Source: Amycolatopsis vastitatis (lineage in GTDB: Bacteria > Actinomycetota > Actinomycetes > Mycobacteriales > Pseudonocardiaceae). From it: DNA of 64,000 nt. The position numbers were made by a program, and so were the translations under genes. Where the stretch lies: assembly GCF_002234595.1 (NCBI RefSeq), contig NZ_NMUL01000014.1, forward strand, positions 62,001 to 126,000, read 5' to 3'. Shown here in pieces: positions 43,339 to 50,910 of the stretch. Every line of letters starts with the position of its first letter. Position 1 is the stretch's first letter. The notes under the pieces are model-generated. The model ran no database searches, was not told where the DNA came from, and saw nothing but the letters and a program-made list of their open reading frames with translations.

Positions 43339-45801
43339 CTACCGCACTACGAGCACCGTGTGGGTGCCACCGGACACGGCAAGCGTTCCGGCGGCCCGCA
43401 CCGCGCGGCCGTCCAGCAGGACCAGGCGACCGGCCGGGACCACGAGAGTGCCCGACGTCCCGCGCGGAGCCGTGACCGTCAGCGAAAACACCGAACCCTG
43501 CTGCGCCCACGAAGCCGACAACGCGCCCTTCGGCGTCGGCACCGCTCCGCGTGCCCAAGAAACGCCGCCCGGGTTCGGCGCGACCTTCCACGTCGCGAAG
43601 CCGGGCGACGTCGGCGAGACGCCCAGCAGCTCGTTGGTCAGCGCCGGGACGACACCCGTCGACCAGCCGTGCGCGGCCGACGTGTAGCCCTGTTCGTACT
43701 GCGAGCCGCCCTCGCCGATGCCTTCCCACGCCGTGATTCCGGGGTCGTGCGCAGCCATCCAGCCGTACATCCGCTTGATCTGGTCGATCGCGGACGCCGC
43801 CTGCCCGCTCCGGAACCGCGCCTGCAGCTCAGGGAACGACGTGAACGCGTACACGCGCTTCGTGCCGTCGGACACGAGAGTGTCGTTGTCCATGAACGGG
43901 TTCCCGTACGGCAGCGCCCCGGCCGCCAGCCGCGCCAGCGCCGAAGTCGCCTGCGACGGCGAGGCGATCCCGGCCAGGATCGCGTGGCTGTTGCCGTCCT
44001 GGCCGTGGCGCACCGCGCCCGTCGCCGAGTCGAGGTACGCGCCCGCCGCCGGATCCCACAAATAAGCGTTCACCGCCGCGGCCACGCCGGAAGCGCGCGA
44101 AAGCCACCGGTCCGCGTCCGCCGCGTGCCCGGTCGCCCGCGCCAAGCCCGCCGCGCCCTGAAGAGCGCGGACGTACAACGCGTTGTAGTACGTCACTTCG
44201 CCCGTACGCGGCAGGAACGCGTAGTCGCCGTAGCCGCCTGTGCCGTTGAGGCCCTTCGCGAGCAACCCGCGCGAATCAGTGACCGACGGATACCACGTGT
44301 CGAGCGTCTTCACGAGGTGCGAGTAGTACGAAGCCGCGTACGCGGTGTCGCCGCTGTAGAGGACATAGTCCCAGCTCGACGTCACCCACCAGAGCGGATA
44401 GTCGAACAGCGGCAGAGTGTAGTTGTTGATCGACGCCGGCGGGATCCAGCCGTCCGCGCGCTGGTGGTCGGCCAGGTCGGCGAGGACGTTCCGCGCCGCC
44501 GTGCCGTCCTGGTGGGTCAGGTACTGCGTCAGGCCGGACACCGCGACGTCGCCGACGTACGGGTCCCGGTCGCGCTTGGCGCCGTCGTGCAGCACCAGCT
44601 TCCCGTCCAGCGACGGCGAGAACGCGCCGCGCGGGTCCACATCGGACTCCCGGAAGGTGTCCATGCCCAGCTCGTTCGTGTAGGAAGCGGCATACCAGTA
44701 GCGGTTGAGGTCTTCGTCGGACGACTCGAACCAGCCGCGGTAGGTCGACGGCGTGCCGAGGAACGGCGTGAAGTCGAGCGAGACGCCGCTGATCCGCACC
44801 TCACCGGACGGCTGCGCGAGCGGGGCGTCCGACGCGAGCGCGTCGAGGCTGATCCGCAGGTAGCGGAAGCCGTGCAGGCCGTCCGCGCACACCTGCGTGC
44901 CGCTCTGGCACCCCTTCGTGTCACGCCAGACGGTCGGCGTCGCGGGCACCGCGTACTGGTCGCTGCCCGGCCCGCCGGAGAAGTCCGAACGCGTGAAGTC
45001 GGAGCGTTCGCCCAGGTACTGCTGGGTTTCGGAGAACGACAGCCGCACCCCCGGCCGGTTCGCCGACGCGCCCGCGAAGGCGATCTTCGGGTAGCCAGCG
45101 ACGACCTTGCCGAAGTCGAGCACCGCGACCGGCACCGGCGGATCGGCGACCAGCCCCGGCCAGACCTCGCTGACGCGGCTGAACTCGCCGGACGGGGTGT
45201 TCTGGTCCTTCGTCACGGTGATCCGGACCTGCGTGGTGGTCACCGGCCGGTCGAAGGCGACCGCCCGCTGCACGGCGGTGTTGCCGCCGACCGTCGCGGC
45301 CACCCGCCACGCCCCGGCGTCCAGCACTTCGACCGTGAAGTCCTGCGGCACTCCGTCCACATTGGACAAGAGGGTGACGCCGGGGAGCGCGACCGGCGCG
45401 GCCGCGGTGATCGTCAGGACGTCCGGGTAGGCGCCGATCGTGTCGTCGTTCCAGAACGTCTCGGTGTTCCCGTCGACGGCGTTGCCCGGGTCGTACGTCC
45501 GCGGCTGGCCGTTTCCGCCGTTGTTCGGCGCGTGGAACGACGACGCGGTGGCCGTGGTCCCCGCCGGCCACACCGGCTTCGGTGGCGGCGCCTGCCGTTT
45601 GAACGTCGCCACCCCGCGCCCGAGCAGGCCGTTCGGGTTCGAGACGTCACCGCTGGTGGACAGCACCTTCACCGGCCGGACGTCCCGGGTCGTGGGTGCG
45701 ACGACGTACTTCTGCCAGCCGGGCGCGGCCGTGGCGGGCGCGGCGGCCACGCCGCTCGCCACCAGGACTGCCACCGGCAGGAACGCTCTGAGCCACTTCA
45801 T
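43339..45801 (-). CDS. Secreted GH78-like alpha-L-rhamnosidase-type glycoside hydrolase with F5/8 C domain
   Basis: 820-aa exported enzyme. A Sec signal peptide (MKWLRAFLPVAVLVASGVAA, cleavage after ATA near 28) precedes an F5/8 type C carbohydrate-binding domain (about 75-205; AVDGNTETFWNDD), a beta-sandwich and an (alpha/alpha)6 barrel (DGWIPPASINNY, GYGDYAF, WEGIGEGGSQYEQGYTS) ending in a small beta domain. The GH78 acid motif appears as DGAKRDRDPYVGDVAVS, which differs from the classical RDER, so specificity is uncertain. ATG 45801 has GGAGGCCTCG upstream. A LacI-type operator lies just upstream. Confidence 0.83.
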   Translation of the reverse strand: MKWLRAFLPVAVLVASGVAAAPATAAPGWQKYVVAPTTRDVRPVKVLSTSGDVSNPNGLLGRGVATFKRQAPPPKPVWPAGTTATASSFHAPNNGGNGQPRTYDPGNAVDGNTETFWNDDTIGAYPDVLTITAAAPVALPGVTLLSNVDGVPQDFTVEVLDAGAWRVAATVGGNTAVQRAVAFDRPVTTTQVRITVTKDQNTPSGEFSRVSEVWPGLVADPPVPVAVLDFGKVVAGYPKIAFAGASANRPGVRLSFSETQQYLGERSDFTRSDFSGGPGSDQYAVPATPTVWRDTKGCQSGTQVCADGLHGFRYLRISLDALASDAPLAQPSGEVRISGVSLDFTPFLGTPSTYRGWFESSDEDLNRYWYAASYTNELGMDTFRESDVDPRGAFSPSLDGKLVLHDGAKRDRDPYVGDVAVSGLTQYLTHQDGTAARNVLADLADHQRADGWIPPASINNYTLPLFDYPLWWVTSSWDYVLYSGDTAYAASYYSHLVKTLDTWYPSVTDSRGLLAKGLNGTGGYGDYAFLPRTGEVTYYNALYVRALQGAAGLARATGHAADADRWLSRASGVAAAVNAYLWDPAAGAYLDSATGAVRHGQDGNSHAILAGIASPSQATSALARLAAGALPYGNPFMDNDTLVSDGTKRVYAFTSFPELQARFRSGQAASAIDQIKRMYGWMAAHDPGITAWEGIGEGGSQYEQGYTSAAHGWSTGVVPALTNELLGVSPTSPGFATWKVAPNPGGVSWARGAVPTPKGALSASWAQQGSVFSLTVTAPRGTSGTLVVPAGRLVLLDGRAVRAAGTLAVSGGTHTVLVVR

Positions 45802-45820
45802 CGAGGCCTCCGCAAGGCGT

Positions 45821-45834
45821 TTGAATCGTTTCAA
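45821..45834. promoter_or_regulatory. LacI-family operator candidate upstream of GH78-like gene
   Basis: TTGAATCGTTTCAA is a near-perfect palindrome of the TTGAAACG/CGTTTCAA class bound by LacI regulators of sugar genes, 20 nt before the start codon, where binding would block transcription. The cognate regulator is not in the window. Confidence 0.6.
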
Positions 45835-45926
45835 CCGCTGAGCTGAGCTTCAGGCTGCGGGAGAAGTGCCAACGATGTCAACGAACCCGGCTCATCCTGT
45901 CCGATCGGACAACCGGGGTGAAGGCG

Positions 45927-46556
45927 TCAGCCGGCGCCGGAGATGAAGCCGCGGACCGAGTTCGCGACGAGCTCGACCGCGATGGCGGCGAGCAGCAGAC
46001 CGGCCACCTTGGCCAGCAGCGTGATGCCGCTTTCCTTGATCAGCCGGATGACGAGCCCGGAGTAGCGCATGCAGAGGTAGATGACGAAGTGGGTCGTGAC
46101 GATCGCCAGCGCCAGCGCGATGTACGCGCCGAGGTGGCCGTCGGCCTGCCGGACGAACACGATCGTCGCGGCGATCGCGCCGGGGCCGGCCAGCAGCGGC
46201 GTGCCGAGCGGCACCAGCGCGACGTTGACGTCCTCGGCCGCCGCTTCGGGCTCGTGGCCGTTGCTGGTGAGCAGCTGCAGCGCGATCAGCAGGAGCAGCA
46301 GCCCGCCCGCGCCCTGCAGCGCCGGAATGCCGATGCCGAGGTAGGCCAGGATCGCCTGGCCCGCGACCGCGAACAGGGTGATGACCAGCAGCGACACCAG
46401 GACGGCCTGCCGGGCGGCGCGCGCCCGCGTCGCCACCGGCTTGCGGCCGACGAGGCTGAGGAACACCGGCACCGTGCCGGGCGGGTCCATGATGACGACC
46501 AGCGTGATCGTCGCGCTCATGAAGAGCTTCACGTCGAAGAAGTCGGCGATCGCCAT
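45927..46556 (-). CDS. MarC family integral membrane protein
   Basis: 209-aa protein with six predicted membrane spans and MarC landmarks (MDPPGTVPVFLSL near residue 23; GPGAIAATIVF; ESGITLLAKVAGLLLAAIAVELV). MarC/YchE proteins are of unknown transport function; an antibiotic-resistance role was claimed and later withdrawn for E. coli MarC. The start lies 1 nt after the PHP-domain gene stop, so the two are co-transcribed. Confidence 0.9.
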   Translation of the reverse strand: MAIADFFDVKLFMSATITLVVIMDPPGTVPVFLSLVGRKPVATRARAARQAVLVSLLVITLFAVAGQAILAYLGIGIPALQGAGGLLLLLIALQLLTSNGHEPEAAAEDVNVALVPLGTPLLAGPGAIAATIVFVRQADGHLGAYIALALAIVTTHFVIYLCMRYSGLVIRLIKESGITLLAKVAGLLLAAIAVELVANSVRGFISGAG

Positions 46557-46557
46557 G

Positions 46558-47430
46558 TCAGCCCTTCACGACCTGACTGCCGGTTGCCCGCGCGACCAGT
46601 TCCTCGAACTGACCGGGGTCGGTGGTGCACTCGCCGAGCGCGATCGTCTTGTTCGTGCCGTGGTAGTCGCTGGAACCGGTGACGAGCAGGCCGAGCTCGC
46701 GGGCCAGCTCACGGGTGCGGGCCCGCGTCGGCGCGTCGTGGTTCGGGTGGTCGGCCTCGACGCCGGTGAGCCCGCGTGCGGCCAGCTCGGCGAGGGTGTC
46801 CTCGCTGATGGTGGCGCCGCGGCTGAAGGCGAAGGGGTGCGCGATGACCGTCACACCGCCGGCCGCGACGATCATGTCGATCGCTTCCCCGACCGGGGTG
46901 TCGCGCCGGGGGACGTAGTAGCCGCGGCGGGGGCTCAGGTAGTCGGCGAAGGCCTCGTCGACGGACTTGACGAGCCCGGCCCGGACCAGGGCCTGGGCCA
47001 GGTGGGGGCGGCCGGGCGGCGAGTCCTCGGGCAGCAGGCCGAAGATCTCGTCGGCGTCGATCGGGAGGCCGTCGGCGGCCATCCGCTCGGCCATCCGGCG
47101 CAGCCGCGTGCGGCGTTCGAGCCGCAGCCGGGTCTGCTCGGTGACGACGGTCTCGGCCGTCGGGTCGAAGAGGTAGGCGAGCAGGTGGACGCTGATCTGC
47201 CTGCCCGTGTCGGGGTCGATCGACACCGTGGAGAGCTCGGCGCCGGGCACCAGCGTCAGGCCCGGCGGCACCGCCTCGGAGGCGGGCGCCCAGCCCGCGG
47301 TGGTGTCGTGGTCGGTGATCGCGACGACGTCGAGCCCGGCTTTCACGGCCGCGGCGACGAGCCCGGCCGGCGAGTCGGTGCCGTCGGAAGCGGTGGAGTG
47401 GGCGTGCAGGTCGATGCGCATCATGTCCAT
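46558..47430 (-). CDS. PHP domain metal-dependent phosphoesterase
   Basis: 290-aa PHP-fold phosphatase with metal ligands in IDLHAHSTASDG, AITDHDT, IAHPFAF and VTGSSDYHG. These resemble the TrpH/RnaAM type that removes phosphate from 3',5'-nucleoside bisphosphates and short RNA 5' ends. The first in-frame ATG is 47430; family members often start at the third ATG (47421, MRIDLHAHS). No clear RBS precedes either, so the mRNA may be leaderless. First gene of a two-gene unit with marC-like. Confidence 0.9.
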   Translation of the reverse strand: MDMMRIDLHAHSTASDGTDSPAGLVAAAVKAGLDVVAITDHDTTAGWAPASEAVPPGLTLVPGAELSTVSIDPDTGRQISVHLLAYLFDPTAETVVTEQTRLRLERRTRLRRMAERMAADGLPIDADEIFGLLPEDSPPGRPHLAQALVRAGLVKSVDEAFADYLSPRRGYYVPRRDTPVGEAIDMIVAAGGVTVIAHPFAFSRGATISEDTLAELAARGLTGVEADHPNHDAPTRARTRELARELGLLVTGSSDYHGTNKTIALGECTTDPGQFEELVARATGSQVVKG

Positions 47431-47469
47431 TGTCGACGATGCGCTACGTCACACGTGCGGCGGGACGCC

Positions 47470-48030
47470 TCAGCCGACCGGCTTCTTCCCCCGGGCGGCC
47501 CGCTGGGCCTTGATCATCGAGAAGCGCTCGGCCTGCTTCTGCTTGTCGCCGAAGACGAGCTCCGAGATCGTGTCGTAGAACTCTTCGGGACGCGGGATGT
47601 AGTCGATCCGGTTCAACGCCTGGATCTGACCGGCGGACTCGACCACCATCGTGCCGTAGCCCATCATCCGGCCGTTGGCGGTGCGGACGTAGCTGAGGTC
47701 CGTGACCTTGCTGATCGGCATCATCAGCACCTTGGTGGTGAACACGCCGGTGGTCATGACGAACCGCTTGTCCGTGACCACCAGCCGTTCGACCCACCAC
47801 TCGATCACCACGTAGGCGAACCGCAGGACGACGAGCAGCGCGACGTACCAGAGGATGTTCTGGCCGATGTACAGCGCCGGCGGCAGCAGGTAGGACACCA
47901 GGACGCAGACGGCCAGCAGCGCGGCCGCCTCGAAGGTGTCCCACAGCAGCACCGCCCAGTGGCGGCGGATCCGGATGACCCGCCGCTCGGTGTCGAGGAG
48001 GTACTCGTCGGGATCGCGTGGCGCGAACAT
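47470..48030 (-). CDS. PH domain-containing membrane protein
   Basis: 186-aa protein with two adjacent membrane spans (about 28-47 and 52-72) and a bacterial PH (bPH2) domain (RLVVTDKRFVMTTGVFTTKVLMMPISKVTDLSY; ESAGQIQALNRIDYIPRPEEF). Such proteins are common in actinobacteria and sit at the membrane with unknown function. ATG 48030 starts MFAPRDPDEYLLDTERR; longer frames are not conserved. A microprotein gene lies 20 nt upstream. Confidence 0.86.
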   Translation of the reverse strand: MFAPRDPDEYLLDTERRVIRIRRHWAVLLWDTFEAAALLAVCVLVSYLLPPALYIGQNILWYVALLVVLRFAYVVIEWWVERLVVTDKRFVMTTGVFTTKVLMMPISKVTDLSYVRTANGRMMGYGTMVVESAGQIQALNRIDYIPRPEEFYDTISELVFGDKQKQAERFSMIKAQRAARGKKPVG

Positions 48031-48050
48031 GGTTCGAGGGTAGCCCCCGA

Positions 48051-48215
48051 TCAGCCCTTGAACACGCTGCTGACGAAGGTGATCACCGATTCGGCCGAGT
48101 CGCGCAGGAACTGGATGATGTTGCCGACGAGGCCCGCGGCCTGGCCCGGCTGGGCAATGACGAAGAACAGCACCAGCGCGATACCGGCGAGGCCCGCAAT
48201 CTTCTTCACGTTCAC
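48051..48215 (-). CDS. 54-aa membrane microprotein
   Basis: Small ORF with full GC-biased codon use. It starts VNVKKIAGLAG, has a hydrophobic segment GIALVLFFVIA (residues 11-21), then QPGQAAGLVGNIIQFLRDS and an amphipathic C-terminus ending VSSVFKG. The N-terminal KK plus hydrophobic core and AxA (QAA) could be a membrane anchor or a signal-like sequence. GTG 48215 is used; TTG 48224 would add three residues. Located just upstream of the PH-domain gene on the same strand. No family assigned, function unknown. Confidence 0.65.
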   Translation of the reverse strand: MNVKKIAGLAGIALVLFFVIAQPGQAAGLVGNIIQFLRDSAESVITFVSSVFKG

Positions 48216-48398
48216 CGTGATCAATCCCGTCTCTTACGGTGACACCGGACAAGTGGCACTTAACTTGTACCGCACTGGACAGGGGCACGGGAGGGAAGTC
48301 CCGCGCTCGGGTCAGCACGCGGTCCGAAGTGTACCGTACGGCTACTCTCCGTGTACAGGACATCCGTTTTCAGTTCGGTCACGTCTACCCTTCGGGAC

Positions 48399-48812
48399 AT
48401 GGCACACCCCGCGAGCACCACGGTCCGCTGCGTCGGCGGCATCGCTTTCGACTCACGGGGCCGCTTGCTGCTCATCCGGCGCCTGAACGAGCCCGGATCG
48501 GGGCTGTGGTCCCTGCCCGGCGGCCGCGTCGAACCGGGCGAATCGGACGAAGTGGCCGTGGTCCGGGAGCTGCGGGAGGAGACCGGGCTGGACGTGATTC
48601 CGGGCACATTGATCGGCACGGTGACGCGAGGGCCGTACGCGATCTACGACTACGCCTGCACGGTGGCGGGCGGCGTTCTCACGGCGGGTGACGACGCGTC
48701 GGAGGCCCGTTGGTCCGATGCGGCGGACCTGTCCACGCTCGAGGCGGGCGGAGAGCTGGTGGATCTGCTTTACGTGACGCTTCGTGACTGGGGTGCCCTG
48801 CCGCGGGCTTGA
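48399..48812 (+). CDS. NUDIX hydrolase
   Basis: 137-aa NUDIX pyrophosphohydrolase with a perfect Nudix box at residues 42-64 (GRVEPGESDEVAVV then RELREETGLDV). It probably hydrolyses nucleoside diphosphate derivatives, but the substrate is not predictable. ATG 48399 (MAHPASTTVRC) is the family start. Divergent from the 54-aa microprotein and PH-domain genes. Confidence 0.9.
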   Translation: MAHPASTTVRCVGGIAFDSRGRLLLIRRLNEPGSGLWSLPGGRVEPGESDEVAVVRELREETGLDVIPGTLIGTVTRGPYAIYDYACTVAGGVLTAGDDASEARWSDAADLSTLEAGGELVDLLYVTLRDWGALPRA

Positions 48813-48932
48813 ACGGCCCGCCACTTCCGGCCCCGCCCCGGAAGCCTCCCCCGCCCTCCCTGGGGGGCGTCCCCAAGTCCAGTCTATCGGCGCCGGCCGA
48901 CGAAACCCGCGGGAACGCCGCTGCTCAGCCCA

Positions 48933-48964
48933 GTTGTCCACAAGACGGCATCCCTGTGGGCAAC
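48933..48964. terminator. Weak hairpin between NUDIX and DUF2332 genes
   Basis: GTTGTCCACA (48933-48942) can pair with TGTGGGCAAC (48955-48964) using one G-U pair, in a 170-nt gap between convergent genes. Each arm also resembles an actinomycete DnaA box, which is probably coincidental. Confidence 0.4.
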
Positions 48965-48985
48965 CGGCCCGCCACAGGCAAGCCG

Positions 48986-50080
48986 CTAGAGCGGCAGCCA
49001 GGTCATCCGCTGCCCGTGCGGCGCCGTCCGGGCCAGGGCGTGGGCCTCCGGCTTCCCGTCCTCCCACCGGACCACGCCCAGCGTCGCCAGCCCGTCCGCA
49101 CCCGACAGATCCGACCGCCCCGGCAGCACGATCTCCAGGCCCGCGCCGTAGAACTCCTCCGACACCCACCACACCGGCCGCGACTTCGCCAGCGAGGCCA
49201 GCTCGGCGACGAACGCGGCACGCCGGTCGGCCGGGAAGTAGGCCAGTGCGTGGCTCGTCACCACCACCAGCGGCCCGTCCAGCGTCGCCGCCGCCGAGGC
49301 GAGGTCGTCCACGCCGTCGCCCGTGATCAACCGCGGCCGGTGGCGGGTCTGCTCCGCCGCCGCCGTGCGCAGGAGCCTGATGCGGTCCGGCTGGTCCGCC
49401 CAGACGCACGCCTCCAGCCAGGCCAGCTCGTCCTCGTCCGACAGGTCCACCGGGGCCCGGTCGAGCCCCGCCCGGTCGAGCACCGCGAGCTTCTTCGGCA
49501 GCTTGGGCGTCACCGCGCCCGGGGCCAGGTCCAGCGCGCAGTGCAGGCCGACCGCGGCCTTCGCCGGGCCCGCCGTCAGCTGGTCACCGCCGTCGCACTG
49601 GTAGCGGTAGCCGAAGCGGTCCAGGCCCAGCAGCAGCCCCGCGCTGCAGCCCACCTCCAGCAGCGAGACCTTCCCGCCCGCTTCGCGAGCCGCCCGCGCG
49701 ACACCGGGGTACAGCAGCGCTGCCCGCCGGACCTCGTTCGTCTGCGTGTACCGCGAGGCGATCAGAGAACGCGCCTTGTCCGCCCGCTCCAGCAGGAACG
49801 ACCGGAACAGCGGCCAGGTCTCGGAGTCGACGCCGTCGAAGCCGCCCAGCGACGGGTAGTACCGCGAAAGCGGGTGGATCGGGTCCGCCTGCACGAGCCG
49901 GTGCGCGGTCGCCATCAGCAGCGTCCCGCGGACCTCGCCGTCGCGGGCCACCGACAGCAGCCCCGCCACGTCGTCGTCCTCCGCCGCCTGCAGCGCCAGG
50001 TGCTCGTACAGCGGCGACACCCCGCGCGCCTCGGCTTCCGCGAACGTGCGCAGTACGCCCTTGATCCCGTCCAAGTCCAT
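48986..50080 (-). CDS. DUF2332 domain-containing protein
   Basis: 364-aa soluble protein matching DUF2332 (MDLDGIKGVLRTFAEAEARGVSPLYEHLAL; LLEVGCSAGLLLGLDRFGY; VTSHALAYFPADRRAAFVAEL). The central EVGCSAGLLL resembles a SAM-binding motif, so a methyltransferase-like fold is plausible. Widespread in actinobacteria, function unknown. The start lies 7 nt after the MaoC gene stop, indicating an operon. Confidence 0.85.
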   Translation of the reverse strand: MDLDGIKGVLRTFAEAEARGVSPLYEHLALQAAEDDDVAGLLSVARDGEVRGTLLMATAHRLVQADPIHPLSRYYPSLGGFDGVDSETWPLFRSFLLERADKARSLIASRYTQTNEVRRAALLYPGVARAAREAGGKVSLLEVGCSAGLLLGLDRFGYRYQCDGGDQLTAGPAKAAVGLHCALDLAPGAVTPKLPKKLAVLDRAGLDRAPVDLSDEDELAWLEACVWADQPDRIRLLRTAAAEQTRHRPRLITGDGVDDLASAAATLDGPLVVVTSHALAYFPADRRAAFVAELASLAKSRPVWWVSEEFYGAGLEIVLPGRSDLSGADGLATLGVVRWEDGKPEAHALARTAPHGQRMTWLPL

Positions 50081-50087
50081 CAGAGCC

Positions 50088-50591
50088 TCATTCGTGCGGC
50101 ACCGGCCGGCCCGGCTGCTCCCCGCCGCGAGTCTCCCCGTAGGAGCGCTTCGGCACCATCACCTTCCGCCGGAAGATGCACACGATCGTGCCGTCCTGCT
50201 TGTACCCGCGGGTCTCGACGTACACGACTCCCCGGTCGTCCTTGGACTTCGACGGCGTCTTGTCCAGCACCTCGGTCTCGCCGTAGATCGTGTCGCCGTG
50301 GAAGGTCGGCTTGACGTGCTTGAGCGACTCGACCTCCAGGTTCGCGATCGCCTTGCCGGAGACGTCGGGCACGGACATCCCGAGCAGCAGCGAGTAGACG
50401 TAGTTGCCGACCACGACGTTCTTGCCGAAGTCGGTCGTCTCCTCGGCGTAGTGCGCGTCCAGGTGCAGCGGGTGGTGGTTCATCGTGATCAGGCAGAACA
50501 GGTGGTCGTCGTATTCGGTGACCGTTTTGCCCGGCCAGTGCTTGTAGACCGCACCGACCTCGAACTCCTCGTAGTACCGACCGAACTGCAC
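50088..50591 (-). CDS. MaoC-like dehydratase
   Basis: 167-aa hot-dog fold enoyl-CoA hydratase-type protein starting VQFGRYYEEFEVG. It contains the catalytic Asp/His region MNHHPLHLDAHYA and GKNVVVGNYVYSLLLG, closest in style to mesaconyl-/methylmalyl-CoA dehydratases. The GTG at 50591 has GGAG 7 nt upstream; longer frames run into the corA leader region on the other strand. Acts on CoA thioesters in the cytoplasm; exact substrate unknown. Confidence 0.87.
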   Translation of the reverse strand: MQFGRYYEEFEVGAVYKHWPGKTVTEYDDHLFCLITMNHHPLHLDAHYAEETTDFGKNVVVGNYVYSLLLGMSVPDVSGKAIANLEVESLKHVKPTFHGDTIYGETEVLDKTPSKSKDDRGVVYVETRGYKQDGTIVCIFRRKVMVPKRSYGETRGGEQPGRPVPHE

Positions 50592-50646
50592 TCGTCTCTC
50601 CTGTTCGCGTAACACCGCGTGAGGCTGGTACGACACGCATCCGTAG

Positions 50647-50661
50647 TGAGGAGTACCCTCA
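50647..50661. promoter_or_regulatory. Short palindrome in the maoC/corA divergent promoter
   Basis: TGAGG (50647-50651) and CCTCA (50657-50661) flank AGTAC. It is a possible operator in the region between the divergent maoC-like gene and the corA leader; no regulator is known. Confidence 0.3.
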
Positions 50662-50733
50662 ACCATCGGTAGTTCGCGCGTCAACGCGAGCCCCACCACT
50701 GTTGCCCCCGGCCCGAAGGAGGTGAGGAACTCG

Positions 50734-50811
50734 ATGAGTAGTGGCGATAGTCCGCTCCCTAGTAGTCCCAGCGTTCCCACCTCACCGGCCGGCCGGCTCA
50801 TCTCCTGGTAG
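50734..50811 (+). CDS. corA leader peptide (25-codon proline-rich uORF)
   Basis: The ORF starts ATGAGTAGTGGC and encodes MSSGDSPLPSSPSVPTSP then AGRLISW. Five of 25 residues are proline (7, 9, 12, 15, 18). Its ribosome site AAGGAGGTGA (50716-50725) is a full 10-nt complement of the 16S rRNA 3' tail, 8 nt from the ATG. It ends 99 nt before the corA ATG. Codons 12-15 form the left arm of an 11-bp stem (with 50826-50836), and the last three codons plus the first base of the stop complement the corA SD. In Salmonella, corL and mgtL control Mg2+ transporter expression through translation; a similar role is inferred here. Confidence 0.6.
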   Translation: MSSGDSPLPSSPSVPTSPAGRLISW

Positions 50812-50907
50812 GCCTTCTCTCCTCCGGGAACGCTGGTGTGTCGCCGGGCGGACGCATTTCCGCCCCTGGTCAGTCGTCTCGCACGACCACGCACGACACC
50901 AGGAGAT
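50768..50907 (+). promoter_or_regulatory. corA: corA mRNA leader with mutually exclusive structures
   Basis: CCAGCGTTCCC (50768-50778) pairs perfectly with GGGAACGCTGG (50826-50836). ATCTCCTGGT (50800-50809) is perfectly complementary to ACCAGGAGAT (50898-50907), the corA ribosome-binding site. CCTCACC (50780-50786) can also pair with GGTGAGG in the uORF RBS (50721-50727). These pairings cross one another, so ribosome progress on the uORF could decide which forms. No M-box consensus was seen. Confidence 0.6.
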
Positions 50908-50910
50908 CCC

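Noticed and set aside
48934..48963. DnaA boxes / origin (TTGTCCACA and TGTGGGCAA)
   Set aside because: Only two sites, arranged as arms of a short hairpin between convergent genes, with no dnaA, dnaN or AT-rich region nearby.
50716..50910. M-box (ykoK) Mg2+ riboswitch in the corA leader
   Set aside because: The conserved M-box segments (such as GGTGAGGCTCCT and the CCGCCC/ACGCC core) are absent; GGTGAGG here belongs to the uORF ribosome site.
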